In this document: piece after piece, positions 52,159 through 61,676 of the stretch | Numbering within the stretch: the first letter of the stretch is position 1 | Layout of the letters: each line of letters starts with the position of its first letter | From: Clostridia bacterium | Lineage (GTDB): Bacteria > Bacillota > Clostridia > Christensenellales > QALW01 | DNA length: 64,000 bases | Assembly (NCBI GenBank): GCA_900769815.1 | Contig: CAAGID010000037.1 | Coordinates: 1 to 64,000 of the forward strand | Reading direction: 5' to 3' | Notes under the pieces: model-generated | What the model was told of the DNA's origin: nothing | Databases searched by the model: none | Seen by the model: the letters and a program-made list of their open reading frames with translations, nothing else | Program-made: the position numbers and the translations under genes

Positions 52159-54918
52159 ATGGCTGATAAAGAGCATTATAATTTTGAAGTTACGGAGGTT
52201 AATAACCCAAAACGAAACTTTGCTGTTGAAGAAAATGTTAAAATAAACCGTGCAACACGCGAGAGCACACAGTATCGTAAACCTACCCCCGATGAAATAA
52301 AGGCTGTTAAAGGAAAACAGGAAACAAGAGAACAACGTCAGCGTGTAAACAAAGGAAACATGAAAAATGAGTTTTCCGTACTTACTGTTGAAAAGATAGA
52401 AAAATCTAAGGCTGAACCTCAGAAAAAGCAGAGTCCAAGGCCCATTAAGGATATGAGCAGTAACGTATATACCGTTGACAGAACGCGTGAGAGGCAGATA
52501 AAGCAAAGAGAAGCACGTCAGCGTGAACGTTATCTTAAGCAAAAGGAAATTGAAGAAGCAACAAAAATATTTGTGCCTAAAAAAACTCGGGGTAATTATT
52601 TTGTAGATTTATTCCTTACAACTTTTAAAATGGCAATCTTTTGCATTTTACTCGTTTGTATTTCAGGCATAGGCTTTTTGATTGGTATGTCAAAATCCTA
52701 TCTTGAATCTGTACCGGAATTAAACTTTGATATATTGGTTGAGCAAGAGCAGGCAACAAAAATACTTGATGTAAACGGTAATTTGCTTGGTAACTATTAT
52801 AATATGGAAAACCGCGAATGGGCAGGCTTTAATGAAATTCCCGTGGAACTCAAAAATGCCGTAATAGCCATTGAAGACGTGCGTTTTTACAGGCACGTTG
52901 GTATGGACTTTAAGCGTCTTTTCTCAGTAATTATCAGTAACGTTACAAGTGACTCAATGCAGGGCGGTTCAACCATAACCCAGCAGTTAATAAAAAATAC
53001 CATACTTTCCTTTGAACAGACCTATAAACGTAAAATTCAGGAGGCTTCTCTTGCCCTTGAACTTGAAAGAAAGTATGATAAGGATACCATATTGGAAGCT
53101 TACCTTAATACCATATATATGGGTGGCTCCTGCTACGGTATGAAAACTGCTGCAAAGGATTATTTTGGCAAAGAACTCAATGAACTTACATTAAGAGAAT
53201 GCGCATGCCTTGCAGGTATGATACAGAATCCCTCTCGCTTTAATCCCCGCAGTAATTTCCATTCAAGAAATAATCCTGACAGAACAAATAACAGAACAAA
53301 CCTTGTTCTCTATGAGATGCTTGAAAACGGCTTTATAAATGAGGAACAGTATCAGGCGGCAAGAAATGATACTCTTACTGTTTTAAAAGATTCTCCCTAT
53401 GAAGCAGAAACAGGTATGACTTATTATATGGACTACGTTATTGAAAACGTAGTTGATAATCTTTTAGAGCATGACGGTCTTGAAGATAATGCCGAAAATA
53501 GAAAAAAGATAAAGGAAGAAATACGTACTTCAGGTTACAAGATTTACACAACTCTTGATGCTAATAAGCAAAAAACTGCTGAAAACGCAGTTTATTCCTT
53601 TAAGGGCTATCCTAAAATGCGTTACGAGTCGGACTCGTATACAGTAATCGGAAGAAACCCTGACGGAACTGTTATAAGGCTCACTCAGCCTCAGGCGGCA
53701 GTTGCCGTTATGGATTATAGGACCGGCTACATTGTTGCTCTTGTAGGAGGAAGACAAGCGCCTGCAGGCAGACTTGAATTTAACCGTGCATTCCAGTCAA
53801 CAATGCCCGTAGGCTCGGCAATCAAACCCATTGCAGTTTATGCACCTGCCATTGAATTAGGTAAGGGCACAGGCTCGGTTTATTATGACTATGCAATGAG
53901 TCTTCAGGGGTGGGTTTCTGAAAAAGGATACCCTGAAAATAATAGCCGCAATCACTCGGGGATTGTTACAATGCGTAAAGCCTTTGTTAATTCCCTTAAC
54001 ACGTCTGCGGCGCAGGCACTATTATATGACGTAGGCATAGAAAACTCGTTTAATACTCTTGTGAACCTTGGTGTAAATCCTGAACATATCAGCAAAACAG
54101 GATCAGGTCTTGCACTAGGCAGCTCAGGTATAACGCCACTAGAGATGGCAGGAGCATTCTCAGCGGTCGCAAATATGGGGGTTTACATTGAACCTATAGC
54201 TTTTACGAAAATAGAATACCCTAACGGCGAAGTCCGTATCGATATGATAAAACAGCAGGAGCAGCGAAGAGTGCTCAGCGAAAGTACAGCCTGGCAGGTT
54301 ACTGATATGATGCGTTCAGTTGCAACAAGCGGTATCCAAAGCAGAATTGACGTGCCGGGACAGACTGTTTATGGAAAAACCGGTACTAACTCAGAATCGC
54401 GAGGCGTTTTCTTTGCAGGCTTTACAGGATATTATACTTGCTGTGTGTGGGTTGGTTCAGATGCTTATAAACCCTTGCAAAATAATGCACAGGGAAGTTC
54501 TTATGCAGGACCTTTATTCTCGGCTGTTATGAAGGCACTTCATAAAGGACTTCCCGATAGAAAAGCAAACGATGTGGAACCTGCAAGTATAGGTGTTAAG
54601 AAGGTAAAATACTGTTCAGTTACCGGTATGATTGCATCAAATGCATGCCCTTCAACGCATATCGATTATGGAAATCCCAATTATCCCGAAAATAACAAAA
54701 TGAAGAATTGCGAGCTTCATAGTCTTATTGATGTTTGTACTGAAAGCGGTATGCTTGCAACGGCAAACTGTCCTAAGAATAAAGTTAAGAAAAAATCACT
54801 TATTAACTCAATACCTTCTCAAGGTTTATTGAATCATATGTATGCAACTGCACCTGAAATCTTTATGTCTGCTGCAGGCAAAATATCCAGTGAAATGGGA
54901 CAATGCAATATTCACTAG
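52159..54918 (+). CDS. ponA: Class A penicillin-binding protein (PBP1A type)
   Basis: The ATG at 52159 with an AAGGGGGG site gives a 919-residue protein. It has a basic cytoplasmic tail (about 150 residues), one membrane helix, and a GT51 glycosyltransferase (EDVRFYRHVGMD, QGGSTITQQLIKN, KIQEASLALELERKYDKDTILEAYLN). The transpeptidase follows with SAIK in PVGSAIKPI, SLN in VNSLNTSAAQ and KTG in YGKTGTN. The C-terminus has two Cys pairs and looks non-catalytic. It makes and cross-links peptidoglycan outside the membrane. Confidence 0.96.
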   Translation: MADKEHYNFEVTEVNNPKRNFAVEENVKINRATRESTQYRKPTPDEIKAVKGKQETREQRQRVNKGNMKNEFSVLTVEKIEKSKAEPQKKQSPRPIKDMSSNVYTVDRTRERQIKQREARQRERYLKQKEIEEATKIFVPKKTRGNYFVDLFLTTFKMAIFCILLVCISGIGFLIGMSKSYLESVPELNFDILVEQEQATKILDVNGNLLGNYYNMENREWAGFNEIPVELKNAVIAIEDVRFYRHVGMDFKRLFSVIISNVTSDSMQGGSTITQQLIKNTILSFEQTYKRKIQEASLALELERKYDKDTILEAYLNTIYMGGSCYGMKTAAKDYFGKELNELTLRECACLAGMIQNPSRFNPRSNFHSRNNPDRTNNRTNLVLYEMLENGFINEEQYQAARNDTLTVLKDSPYEAETGMTYYMDYVIENVVDNLLEHDGLEDNAENRKKIKEEIRTSGYKIYTTLDANKQKTAENAVYSFKGYPKMRYESDSYTVIGRNPDGTVIRLTQPQAAVAVMDYRTGYIVALVGGRQAPAGRLEFNRAFQSTMPVGSAIKPIAVYAPAIELGKGTGSVYYDYAMSLQGWVSEKGYPENNSRNHSGIVTMRKAFVNSLNTSAAQALLYDVGIENSFNTLVNLGVNPEHISKTGSGLALGSSGITPLEMAGAFSAVANMGVYIEPIAFTKIEYPNGEVRIDMIKQQEQRRVLSESTAWQVTDMMRSVATSGIQSRIDVPGQTVYGKTGTNSESRGVFFAGFTGYYTCCVWVGSDAYKPLQNNAQGSSYAGPLFSAVMKALHKGLPDRKANDVEPASIGVKKVKYCSVTGMIASNACPSTHIDYGNPNYPENNKMKNCELHSLIDVCTESGMLATANCPKNKVKKKSLINSIPSQGLLNHMYATAPEIFMSAAGKISSEMGQCNIH

Positions 54919-54976
54919 AAAATTTTATCGTAATAATACGCATGATGTAGCAATAAAAGCTCAAGCCAAAAAATTA

Positions 54977-55316
54977 AGAGCACTGTCTTTGAGGCACCTT
55001 CCTTACGGATGGTGCCTCAGCTATATTCGTGCTTGGCACTAACGATATTTCTTTGATGCGATATGTCGCAAGCAACGCGATATACGGCTTTCGCCGTGCT
55101 AAAAGGCACGAATATAATATAGTAAAAGTCAAAGGCTTTTATATCACTTTTGCCGCAAGGCAAAAATATCGCTGTAAACTTTTGGTTTGCAATATCACTT
55201 TACCTTTCTCAAAGAAGGTAACCCACTATGACACTTTTAAAATCTGAAATGGTTGTTTTTTTACATAGGAAAACGGAGACTACTTCTTTACGAAGTGTCT
55301 CCGTTAACAGTGCTCT
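54977..55316. repeat. Hairpin-rich block with 10-bp terminal inverted repeats (MITE-like)
   Basis: AGAGCACTGT at 54977-54986 is the exact reverse complement of ACAGTGCTCT at 55307-55316. Between them lie GAGGCACC with GGTGCCTC, TATATTCGTGC (55023-55033) with GCACGAATATA (55106-55116), and several smaller hairpins. No ORF of interest is present in the 54919-55321 gap. The right end overlaps the spo0A terminator region. The size and ends resemble a small non-autonomous insertion, but no target duplication is clear. Confidence 0.45.
55272..55305 (-). terminator. Terminator of spo0A
   Basis: AACGGAGAC pairs with GTCTCCGTT with a further inner stem ACTTC/GAAGT, 17 bases past the spo0A stop on the minus strand. 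The T tract is modest. Confidence 0.65.
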
Positions 55317-55321
55317 GTTTT

Positions 55322-56107
55322 TTAGTTTGCCTGTAGATTTTCTAAAGTCAGTTTGTCGGCAATTAAGGCGATAAATTCGCCGTTGGTGGGCTTATCATTT
55401 TTTCCGTAAACTTTGAAACCGAAAAGGTCGTTTATATTTTCGATTCTGCCTCGTGTCCAGGCGACCTCAATAGCGTGACGGATGGCACGCTCAACTTTGC
55501 TTGATGAGGTTGAGAATTTTCTTGCAATGCCGGGATATAACTCCTTGGTAATGCGATTAATTGAGTCAGGATTTTCTACTACCATTTTAACGGCTTCCCT
55601 CAAAAAATGATAACCTTTTATGTGCGCGGGAATGCCGATAGAGATAAAAACGCTGGAAATCTTTTCATCAAGGCTTGTACGGTAAATAGGTGTGTTCTGC
55701 TGTCTTGAAATAATTTCAGTACCTTTGGATAATGAAATAACGTCACGTATTCTGCTTTTTACAGTATCGTTTTCAAAGGGCTTGGCTATGTAATATTTGG
55801 CACCTAAGCTTAAAGCACGGTACACAAAATTTTCCTGTGCAAGGGCTGAGATAATTATTATTTGGGGCATTATATTGTGCTCACAAAGATATTCCATTAC
55901 GCCGAAGCCGTCTAATTGAGGCATTATAATATCAAGCAATACAATGTCAGGCTTCAGGCGGTTAATCATCTCAATGGCACACATTCCGTTGGCGGCTGTG
56001 CCTAAAAACTCAACGTCAGGCATATCTTTTAAAAGACTACTTAGTCTGTCCCGAACATCTTGAGAATCGTCTACAACCAAAATTTTTGATTTTTCTGCTT
56101 CCTTCAT
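55322..56107 (-). CDS. spo0A: Sporulation master regulator Spo0A
   Basis: The 261-residue response regulator has a receiver domain with acidic pocket VVDDS, phosphorylated Asp in DIVLLDIIMP (about residue 58) and KPF, and a C-terminal Spo0A DNA-binding domain containing SKVERAIRHAIEVAWTRG (recognition helix, about residues 203-220). Phosphorylated Spo0A starts sporulation. It is usually beside spoIVB; here spoIVB is absent and the neighbour is a Crp/Fnr gene. Confidence 0.97.
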   Translation of the reverse strand: MKEAEKSKILVVDDSQDVRDRLSSLLKDMPDVEFLGTAANGMCAIEMINRLKPDIVLLDIIMPQLDGFGVMEYLCEHNIMPQIIIISALAQENFVYRALSLGAKYYIAKPFENDTVKSRIRDVISLSKGTEIISRQQNTPIYRTSLDEKISSVFISIGIPAHIKGYHFLREAVKMVVENPDSINRITKELYPGIARKFSTSSSKVERAIRHAIEVAWTRGRIENINDLFGFKVYGKNDKPTNGEFIALIADKLTLENLQAN

Positions 56108-56160
56108 AAATTTAACTCCTTTTTCCTTGATTTAATAGGTAATCTGTAAATTACTTACAT

Positions 56161-56189
56161 ATTTTACCATTTTAAAGTTTAAAACGCAA
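56161..56189 (-). promoter_or_regulatory. Putative promoter of spo0A
   Basis: On the minus strand TTGCGT (56184-56189) and TAAAAT (56161-56166) are 17 bases apart, 54 bases ahead of the start codon. Moderate match. Confidence 0.4.
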
Positions 56190-56279
56190 GTAAAATTAAC
56201 AAAAATTACCATAACTTTCGCTCGACATATTTTTTGTTGGAGATGTTTTTTAAGGAAAAAGGTATGAATAAGTCGTAGT

Positions 56280-56936
56280 TTATAATAAATGGAAGAAATT
56301 TTTGCGGCTTTCCAAAATACCTTCAGCACGAAGTTTGCTGATTTCAAGGGAAAGTTCGCTTCTATCGACCTCAAGATAGTCGGCAAGCTCCTGGCGGTCA
56401 TAGGGGATAGTGAATTCCTTGCCGAATTTTTTTTCCTGAATATCAAGATATGCCAAAAGCTTATCACGGGTAGTGCGTTTTGAACAAATTTCCATCTTTT
56501 GATGGAATAAAATGGTCTTCCGGGCAAGGTCCTTCATCAAATTAAAAATAAGCTGTTGGTGAAAACAGCAGTTGTTAGTGCAGGTATGGAGAATATGGGT
56601 GCAATCAATCAACATAATATATGAAGGCTCGTTGGCAATGGCTGAAACGGGCAGAAAGTCAGTTTCAGCACAGGCAAAGGCTTCTCCGAAAACTTGTGAA
56701 GGCTCAACGCTATTTAGGATACTGCGGTTGCCGTAAAAATCCACTTGGGTAATCTGAACAGAGCCTAAAAGCACTATTCCTATATGCTTTATTTTATCGC
56801 CCTCACGAAAAACGGTGTACTTTTTATCAAAGAAAATTATTTTCGCACCTAAACAGTTAAGCATCCGCAATAGATTTTCATCCTCAATACCGTAAAAAAG
56901 AGGACACTTTTTTAAAATTTCCAAATAATTTTTCAT
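56280..56936 (-). CDS. Crp/Fnr-family regulator
   Basis: The 218-residue protein has a cyclic-nucleotide-binding-like barrel (about residues 1-120), a dimer helix (ending near LARKTILFHQKM) and a winged helix (about residues 160-218: TIPYDRQELADYLEVDRSELSLEISKLRAEGIL). A cluster of five cysteines (DCTHILHTCTNNCCF, about residues 110-124, plus one near 62) could hold a metal or act as a redox switch. It is divergent from a ferredoxin and oxygen-defence operon, with a shared dyad between them. Confidence 0.88.
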   Translation of the reverse strand: MKNYLEILKKCPLFYGIEDENLLRMLNCLGAKIIFFDKKYTVFREGDKIKHIGIVLLGSVQITQVDFYGNRSILNSVEPSQVFGEAFACAETDFLPVSAIANEPSYIMLIDCTHILHTCTNNCCFHQQLIFNLMKDLARKTILFHQKMEICSKRTTRDKLLAYLDIQEKKFGKEFTIPYDRQELADYLEVDRSELSLEISKLRAEGILESRKNFFHLL

Positions 56937-56950
56937 AAAAAACCTCGTTT

Positions 56951-56988
56951 TGTTGAAAATTCAACATACTTTATGAAAAAATTATACT
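56951..56988 (+). promoter_or_regulatory. Crp/Fnr-type operator and promoter of the ferredoxin operon
   Basis: A perfect 16-bp dyad TGTTGAA-AA-TTCAACA (56951-56966) overlaps the -35 position of a promoter whose -10 is TATACT (56983-56988). It lies between the divergent Crp/Fnr gene and the ferredoxin gene and is the likely binding site of that regulator. Confidence 0.65.
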
Positions 56989-57020
56989 ACAATTAAATCA
57001 TAAAAGCAAGGAGGAAATAA

Positions 57021-57713
57021 ATGATACGAAAAATAATCAAAATTGATACAGAAAAATGTAACGGTTGCGGTCTCTGTGCAAAAGCTTGTCACGAGGGTGC
57101 AATAGAAATGATAAATAATAAAGCGGTGTTAACACGGGAAGATTACTGTGACGGCTTAGGCGATTGTCTTCCTGCCTGCCCGGTAAACGCAATTTCCTTT
57201 GAGGAAAGGGAAGCACCTGAATATAATGAAGAGGCAGTAAAAAATGCAAAACTTAATAAAATAGGTAAAAAACTTCCCTGCGCTTGTGTCGGTATTAAGG
57301 CAAAGGAAATAAAGAGGAATAGAGAAGAAAAAGTAATTGCAAGCGGTATAAGCAGGCTTTCCCAATGGCCTTGTCAGATAAAGCTTGTACCGGTAAACGC
57401 CCCGTATTTTGATAACGCTAATCTCTTGATTGCGGCTGACTGTACCGCCTATGCTTACGGAAGCTTTCACGAAGATTTTATGAAAAATCACATAACGCTT
57501 ATCGGCTGTCCGAAGCTTGATGAAGGCGATTACACTGATAAGCTTTACGAGATAATAAAAAACAACAAAATAAAAAGCGTAAAAATAGTGCGTATGGAAG
57601 TTCCTTGCTGTTCGGGTCTTGAAAACGCGGCAAAAAGGGCTCTGCAAAAAAGCGGAAAATTCATCCCTTGGCAGGTAATAACTTTAACAACTGACGGAAA
57701 AATACTTGAATAA
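57021..57713 (+). CDS. Ferredoxin-type iron-sulfur protein
   Basis: The 230-residue protein starts with two 4Fe-4S motifs. The first is a canonical CNGCGLCAKACHEGAI (about residues 13-28); the second, CDGLGDCLPACPVNAI (about 44-59), lacks one cysteine of the usual pattern. The remaining 150 residues contain WPCQIKLVPVNAPYF, LIAADCTAYAYGSF and PCCSGL. This is a known but poorly characterised type often found beside Crp/Fnr regulators. It may supply electrons to the flavodiiron protein. Confidence 0.88.
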   Translation: MIRKIIKIDTEKCNGCGLCAKACHEGAIEMINNKAVLTREDYCDGLGDCLPACPVNAISFEEREAPEYNEEAVKNAKLNKIGKKLPCACVGIKAKEIKRNREEKVIASGISRLSQWPCQIKLVPVNAPYFDNANLLIAADCTAYAYGSFHEDFMKNHITLIGCPKLDEGDYTDKLYEIIKNNKIKSVKIVRMEVPCCSGLENAAKRALQKSGKFIPWQVITLTTDGKILE

Positions 57714-57751
57714 TTTTCTAAACGTGGTAAAATATCATAGAGGTGATTTTA

Positions 57752-59716
57752 ATGAAAATAACAAACGATATTATTTATATTGGTGTAAACGATCACGAAA
57801 TTGATTTATTTGAAGGTCAGTACGTAGTGCCTAACGGTATGGCGTATAATTCTTACGTTATTATGGATGAAAAAATAGCCGTAATGGATACTGTTGACCA
57901 GAGCTTTACCCATCAGTGGCTTGATAATCTGCAGAATGCACTTTCAGGAAGAAAGCCTGATTATCTTATCGTTCAGCATATGGAGCCTGACCATTCGGCA
58001 AATATTCAGAACTTTGTAAAAACGTATCCCGATGCAAAAATAGTTGCCTCAGATAAGGCTTTTAAGATGATGCAGAATTTCTTTGGCACAGATTTTAGTG
58101 AAAAGCAGATAGTTGTTAAAGAAAACTCAACTCTTTCCTTAGGTAAGCACACTTTAACCTTTATTACCGCACCTATGGTACACTGGCCTGAGGTTATCGT
58201 AACCTATGATGACGTTGATAAAGTGCTTTTCTCTGCTGACGGCTTTGGTAAATTCGGTGCTCTTGATGTCCAAGAAGACTGGGCTTGCGAGGCAAGAAGA
58301 TATTATATTGGTATCGTAGGCAAGTACGGTGCACAGGTACAGAATCTTCTTAAAAAAGCATCAAACCTTGAAATTGAAAAAATTTGTCCTCTTCACGGTC
58401 CCATATTAACTGAAAATTTAGGGTACTACCTTAACCTTTATAATATATGGTCAAGTTACGAGCCTGAAGATGAGGGCGTTGTTATTGCATATACTTCAGT
58501 TTATGGCAACACCAAAAAGGCTGTAATGCAATTAGCTGAAAAGTTAAAAAGCAAGGGCTGTCCCAAGGTGGTTGTAAACGATCTTGCAAGATGCGATATG
58601 GCTGAGGCCGTTGAAGACGCTTTCAGATACAATAAGTTAGTTTTGGCAACCACAACTTATAATGCAGATATTTTCCCCTTTATGCGTGTTTTTATTGACC
58701 ATCTTATCGAGCGTAATTATCAAAACCGCACCATTGCTTTTATTGAAAACGGCTCCTGGGCACCTATGGCAACAAAGGTTATGAAGGGAATGTTTGAAAA
58801 CTCAAAAAATATAACCTATACCGAAAATACCGTTAAAATTATGTCGGCTTTAAATAAGGAAAGCTCTGAACAACTTGAAAAATTAGCCGATGAGCTTTCA
58901 ATGGAATATCTCGCCCAAAAAGATGAAACGGCAAACAAAAATGATATGACCGCACTTTTTAAAATCGGTTATGGCCTCTACGTAGTAACTTCTTTTGACG
59001 GTAAAAAGGATAATGGCTTAATTGTTAATACCGTTTCTCAGGTTACAAGTACGCCCAACAGAATTTCCGTTACTATCAATAAGGAAAACTATTCCCATCA
59101 CGTTATAAAGCAGACGGGAAAAATGAATATCAACTGCTTAAGCGTTGATGCGCCCTTCTCTGTTTTTGAGCGTTTCGGATTCCAAAGCGGAAGAAACGTT
59201 GATAAATTTGACGGCTTTGACGCGCTTCATTCAGATAACGGCTTAGCTTTCCTTAATAGATATATAAATGCCTTTATGTCACTTAAGGTTGAGCAGTACG
59301 TTGACCTTGATACACACGGTATGTTCATATGCACAGTTGATGAAATGAGAGTAATTTCCGATAGAGAAACTATGACCTATGCCTATTACCACGCTAACGT
59401 TAAGCCTAAGCCTCAGACGGCAGGCAAAAGCGGATACGTATGTAAGATATGCGGATATATTTATGAAGGCGAAAATATGCCCGATGATTTTATTTGTCCT
59501 TTGTGTAAGCACGGGAAAGAGGATTTTGAGAAAATCAGCGATACGGAACAAGCACAAGCAGGCAAGTACGTTTGCAACGCTTGCGGTTATATTTATGACG
59601 AGGAAAAGGGCGACCCGGAAAACAATATAGCACCGGGAACAAAGTTTGAAGATTTGCCGGAAGACTATACTTGCCCCATGTGCAGCGTGAGCAAAAAACT
59701 GTTTTCAAAGAAATAA
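57752..59716 (+). CDS. Flavodiiron protein fused to flavin reductase and two rubredoxin domains
   Basis: The ATG at 57752 with AGAGGTG gives 654 residues. The order is a metallo-beta-lactamase diiron domain (HMEPDHS, HWPEVI, SADGFG, PLHGP ligands, about residues 1-250), flavodoxin (about 255-395, [13 protein letters not shown]), a flavin-reductase-like domain (about 405-545), a short rubredoxin lacking the usual insert ([25 protein letters not shown]), and a canonical rubredoxin ([37 protein letters not shown]). It reduces oxygen or nitric oxide to harmless products in the cytosol. Confidence 0.93.
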   Translation: MKITNDIIYIGVNDHEIDLFEGQYVVPNGMAYNSYVIMDEKIAVMDTVDQSFTHQWLDNLQNALSGRKPDYLIVQHMEPDHSANIQNFVKTYPDAKIVASDKAFKMMQNFFGTDFSEKQIVVKENSTLSLGKHTLTFITAPMVHWPEVIVTYDDVDKVLFSADGFGKFGALDVQEDWACEARRYYIGIVGKYGAQVQNLLKKASNLEIEKICPLHGPILTENLGYYLNLYNIWSSYEPEDEGVVIAYTSVYGNTKKAVMQLAEKLKSKGCPKVVVNDLARCDMAEAVEDAFRYNKLVLATTTYNADIFPFMRVFIDHLIERNYQNRTIAFIENGSWAPMATKVMKGMFENSKNITYTENTVKIMSALNKESSEQLEKLADELSMEYLAQKDETANKNDMTALFKIGYGLYVVTSFDGKKDNGLIVNTVSQVTSTPNRISVTINKENYSHHVIKQTGKMNINCLSVDAPFSVFERFGFQSGRNVDKFDGFDALHSDNGLAFLNRYINAFMSLKVEQYVDLDTHGMFICTVDEMRVISDRETMTYAYYHANVKPKPQTAGKSGYVCKICGYIYEGENMPDDFICPLCKHGKEDFEKISDTEQAQAGKYVCNACGYIYDEEKGDPENNIAPGTKFEDLPEDYTCPMCSVSKKLFSKK

Positions 59717-59737
59717 TATAAAAAGGAGATAAAAATT

Positions 59738-60118
59738 ATGAACGAAACTAAATTCTTTATTTGTGAGCATTGCGGTAATATCGTTGGTATTATCCATAAT
59801 GCAGGTGTACCTCTTATGTGCTGCGGTCAGAAGATGACTGAGCTTAAGGCAGGCGTAAAGGAAGCAAGCCTTGAAAAACATATTCCCGTTGCCAAAGTTG
59901 AAGGCAATATCGTTAAGGTTGAAGTTGGCTCAGTACTTCATCCTATGAGCGAGGAACATAATATTTCCTGGGTATATCTTTTAACTGATAAGGGCGGTCA
60001 ACGTAAAAACCTTGAAGTAGGTAAGGACCCCGTTGTAACCTTTGCTTTAGCAGATGAAAAGCCAATTGCAGTTTATGCATATTGCAATCTCCACGGCTTG
60101 TGGAAAACAGAACTTTAA
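59738..60118 (+). CDS. Desulfoferrodoxin (superoxide reductase, class I)
   Basis: The 126-residue protein has an N-terminal desulforedoxin site (CEHCGNIVG and CCGQ) and the catalytic Fe site ligands in KHIPV, HPMSEEHNISWVYL and CNLHGLW. It reduces superoxide to peroxide. It lies between the flavodiiron and rubredoxin genes. Confidence 0.96.
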   Translation: MNETKFFICEHCGNIVGIIHNAGVPLMCCGQKMTELKAGVKEASLEKHIPVAKVEGNIVKVEVGSVLHPMSEEHNISWVYLLTDKGGQRKNLEVGKDPVVTFALADEKPIAVYAYCNLHGLWKTEL

Positions 60119-60136
60119 TGAAAGGAGAATTTATTT

Positions 60137-60292
60137 ATGAAATACGTTTGTGATGCTTGCGGATGGACTTATGACGAAGCTTTAGGCGATGCTGATTTAG
60201 GTATAGCTCCCGGCACAAAATTTGAGGATTTACCTGAAGATTTTGAGTGCCCTTTGTGCGGGGTAGGCAAAGATATGTTTTCTCAGGAGTAA
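60137..60292 (+). CDS. Rubredoxin
   Basis: The 51-residue frame begins at an ATG with AAAGGAG and encodes [21 protein letters not shown]... [13 protein letters not shown]. Both C-x2-C-G pairs and the usual acidic and proline residues are present. It is the electron donor of the superoxide reductase and flavodiiron proteins. Confidence 0.97.
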   Translation: MKYVCDACGWTYDEALGDADLGIAPGTKFEDLPEDFECPLCGVGKDMFSQE

Positions 60293-60442
60293 TCGAGCAC
60301 GAAAAATCTTGAAACAGTGTGTTGTGGTAACCGTGAACGCTTAGTAATTTACGAAACGTGTAAACTCCTTTGCGTTCAGAACATTACACCTTTGATTTTT
60401 AAGCTTTTTTGCACTCTTTGCACTGTGAAATGCAAAATAATA

Positions 60443-60667
60443 AGCTCCTATAAGGAGCTCAGAGCACTGACAAACCCTTACAAACATATACCCCTGCAAG
60501 AATTTTGCAGGGGTATATTTCCTTCGTTGCATTCACTTGCAAAATTTGGTCATTTACGTCTGTGTAAACTCCCTCTTTTGCAAGTTCTGCGCCTTGACTT
60601 GCAAGGGTTTCTCGAACTCTGGCAGTCTGCTGACTTTGTCAGCAGACTGAAGCTCCTATAAGGAGCT
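60443..60667. repeat. Hairpin-dense non-coding block with repeated AGCTCCT-ATA-AGGAGCT
   Basis: The hairpin AGCTCCT-ATA-AGGAGCT occurs at 60443-60459 and again at 60651-60667. Between them lie a perfect 13-bp stem (60487-60499 with 60505-60517) and CAGTCTGCTGA with TCAGCAGACTG (60623-60649). The motif AGAGCACTG at 60461-60469 recurs in the block at 54977-55316. No gene is seen in 60293-60772. The last stem could terminate the rubredoxin operon. Confidence 0.5.
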
Positions 60668-60695
60668 TTTATTTTCTTAATTTTAAAATAATAGT

Positions 60696-60723
60696 TTGAC
60701 ATTTTTTGATAAAGTAATATAAT
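60696..60723 (+). promoter_or_regulatory. Promoter of the DMT transporter gene
   Basis: TTGACA (60696-60701) and TATAAT (60718-60723) are 16 bases apart, 50 bases before the start codon. Confidence 0.8.
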
Positions 60724-60772
60724 TAGCATGTGTTTTTAAAACGTACTATTTTAATTTAGAAAGTGATTTATT

Positions 60773-61648
60773 ATGAAAAAAGGTTATTTATACGCCGCTA
60801 TTTCTATCTTCTGTTGGTCAACGGTGGCAACGGTAACGAAACTTTTACTTACAAGTTTAAATAACTTTCAACTTTTATGGGTAAGTTCCTTTTTTGCTGC
60901 TCTTTTTTTGTTTTTTATAAATCTTTTTACGGGCAAATTAAAAAAATTAAAAGAGTATTCAATAAAGGATTTTGTAATTTCTATATTGATAGGCTTGCCG
61001 GGAACGTTTTTCTATTATATATTCTATTACTTTGGCGCTTCACAGATGAACGCATCAGAAGCGTTTATAATCAACTATCTTTGGCCTATAATGAGCGTTG
61101 TTTTCGCAATTATAATTTTAAAGGATAAATTAAACTTCCGTAAGGCTCTAGCTATTCTTTTATCGTTCTCGGGTATTATAATCATTATGCTTGGTAAACA
61201 ACAAGGTGAGGCAAGCAGCAACTTTATTTTAGGTGCAATATCCTGTATTTTAGGTGCAGTTTCTTACGGAGCGTTTACTGCTTTAAATAGAAAGTATACT
61301 TATGATAAAAGTCTTTCAATGATGAATAACTATACCTTAACTTTCATACTTACCACAATCATTAACGGTGTTATGGGTAATCTTTTTGTGCCTACACCTA
61401 TTCAGGCATTGGGTATGGCATGGAACGGAATGTTCACAATGGCAGTTCCAAGCGTTCTGTGGATTCTGGCTCTTCAACTTGGTAAGACGGAGAAGATTTC
61501 AAACCTTGCATATATTACACCCTTTTTGTCAACTATATGGGTAGTGCTTTTCTTGCACGATAAATTAAGTCCTTATTATATAATCGGATTTATTGTTATT
61601 ATATGCGGAATTTTAATTCAACTAAAAAAGGAAAAAAATACAAAATAA
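60773..61648 (+). CDS. EamA/DMT-family transporter
   Basis: The 291-residue protein has ten membrane helices in two EamA halves (about residues 1-135 and 150-290). A typical EamA segment is SFSGIIIIMLGKQQ at the end of the first half. DMT exporters move metabolites or amino acids; the substrate is unknown. It ends in a terminator shared with the convergent gene. Confidence 0.92.
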   Translation: MKKGYLYAAISIFCWSTVATVTKLLLTSLNNFQLLWVSSFFAALFLFFINLFTGKLKKLKEYSIKDFVISILIGLPGTFFYYIFYYFGASQMNASEAFIINYLWPIMSVVFAIIILKDKLNFRKALAILLSFSGIIIIMLGKQQGEASSNFILGAISCILGAVSYGAFTALNRKYTYDKSLSMMNNYTLTFILTTIINGVMGNLFVPTPIQALGMAWNGMFTMAVPSVLWILALQLGKTEKISNLAYITPFLSTIWVVLFLHDKLSPYYIIGFIVIICGILIQLKKEKNTK

Positions 61649-61676
61649 AAACTCGGAAAATTTCCGAGTTTTTTTA
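61649..61676. terminator. Bidirectional terminator between DMT and DUF4380 genes
   Basis: AAACTCGG pairs with CCGAGTTT around AAAATTT, with T-rich tracts both ways. Confidence 0.85.
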
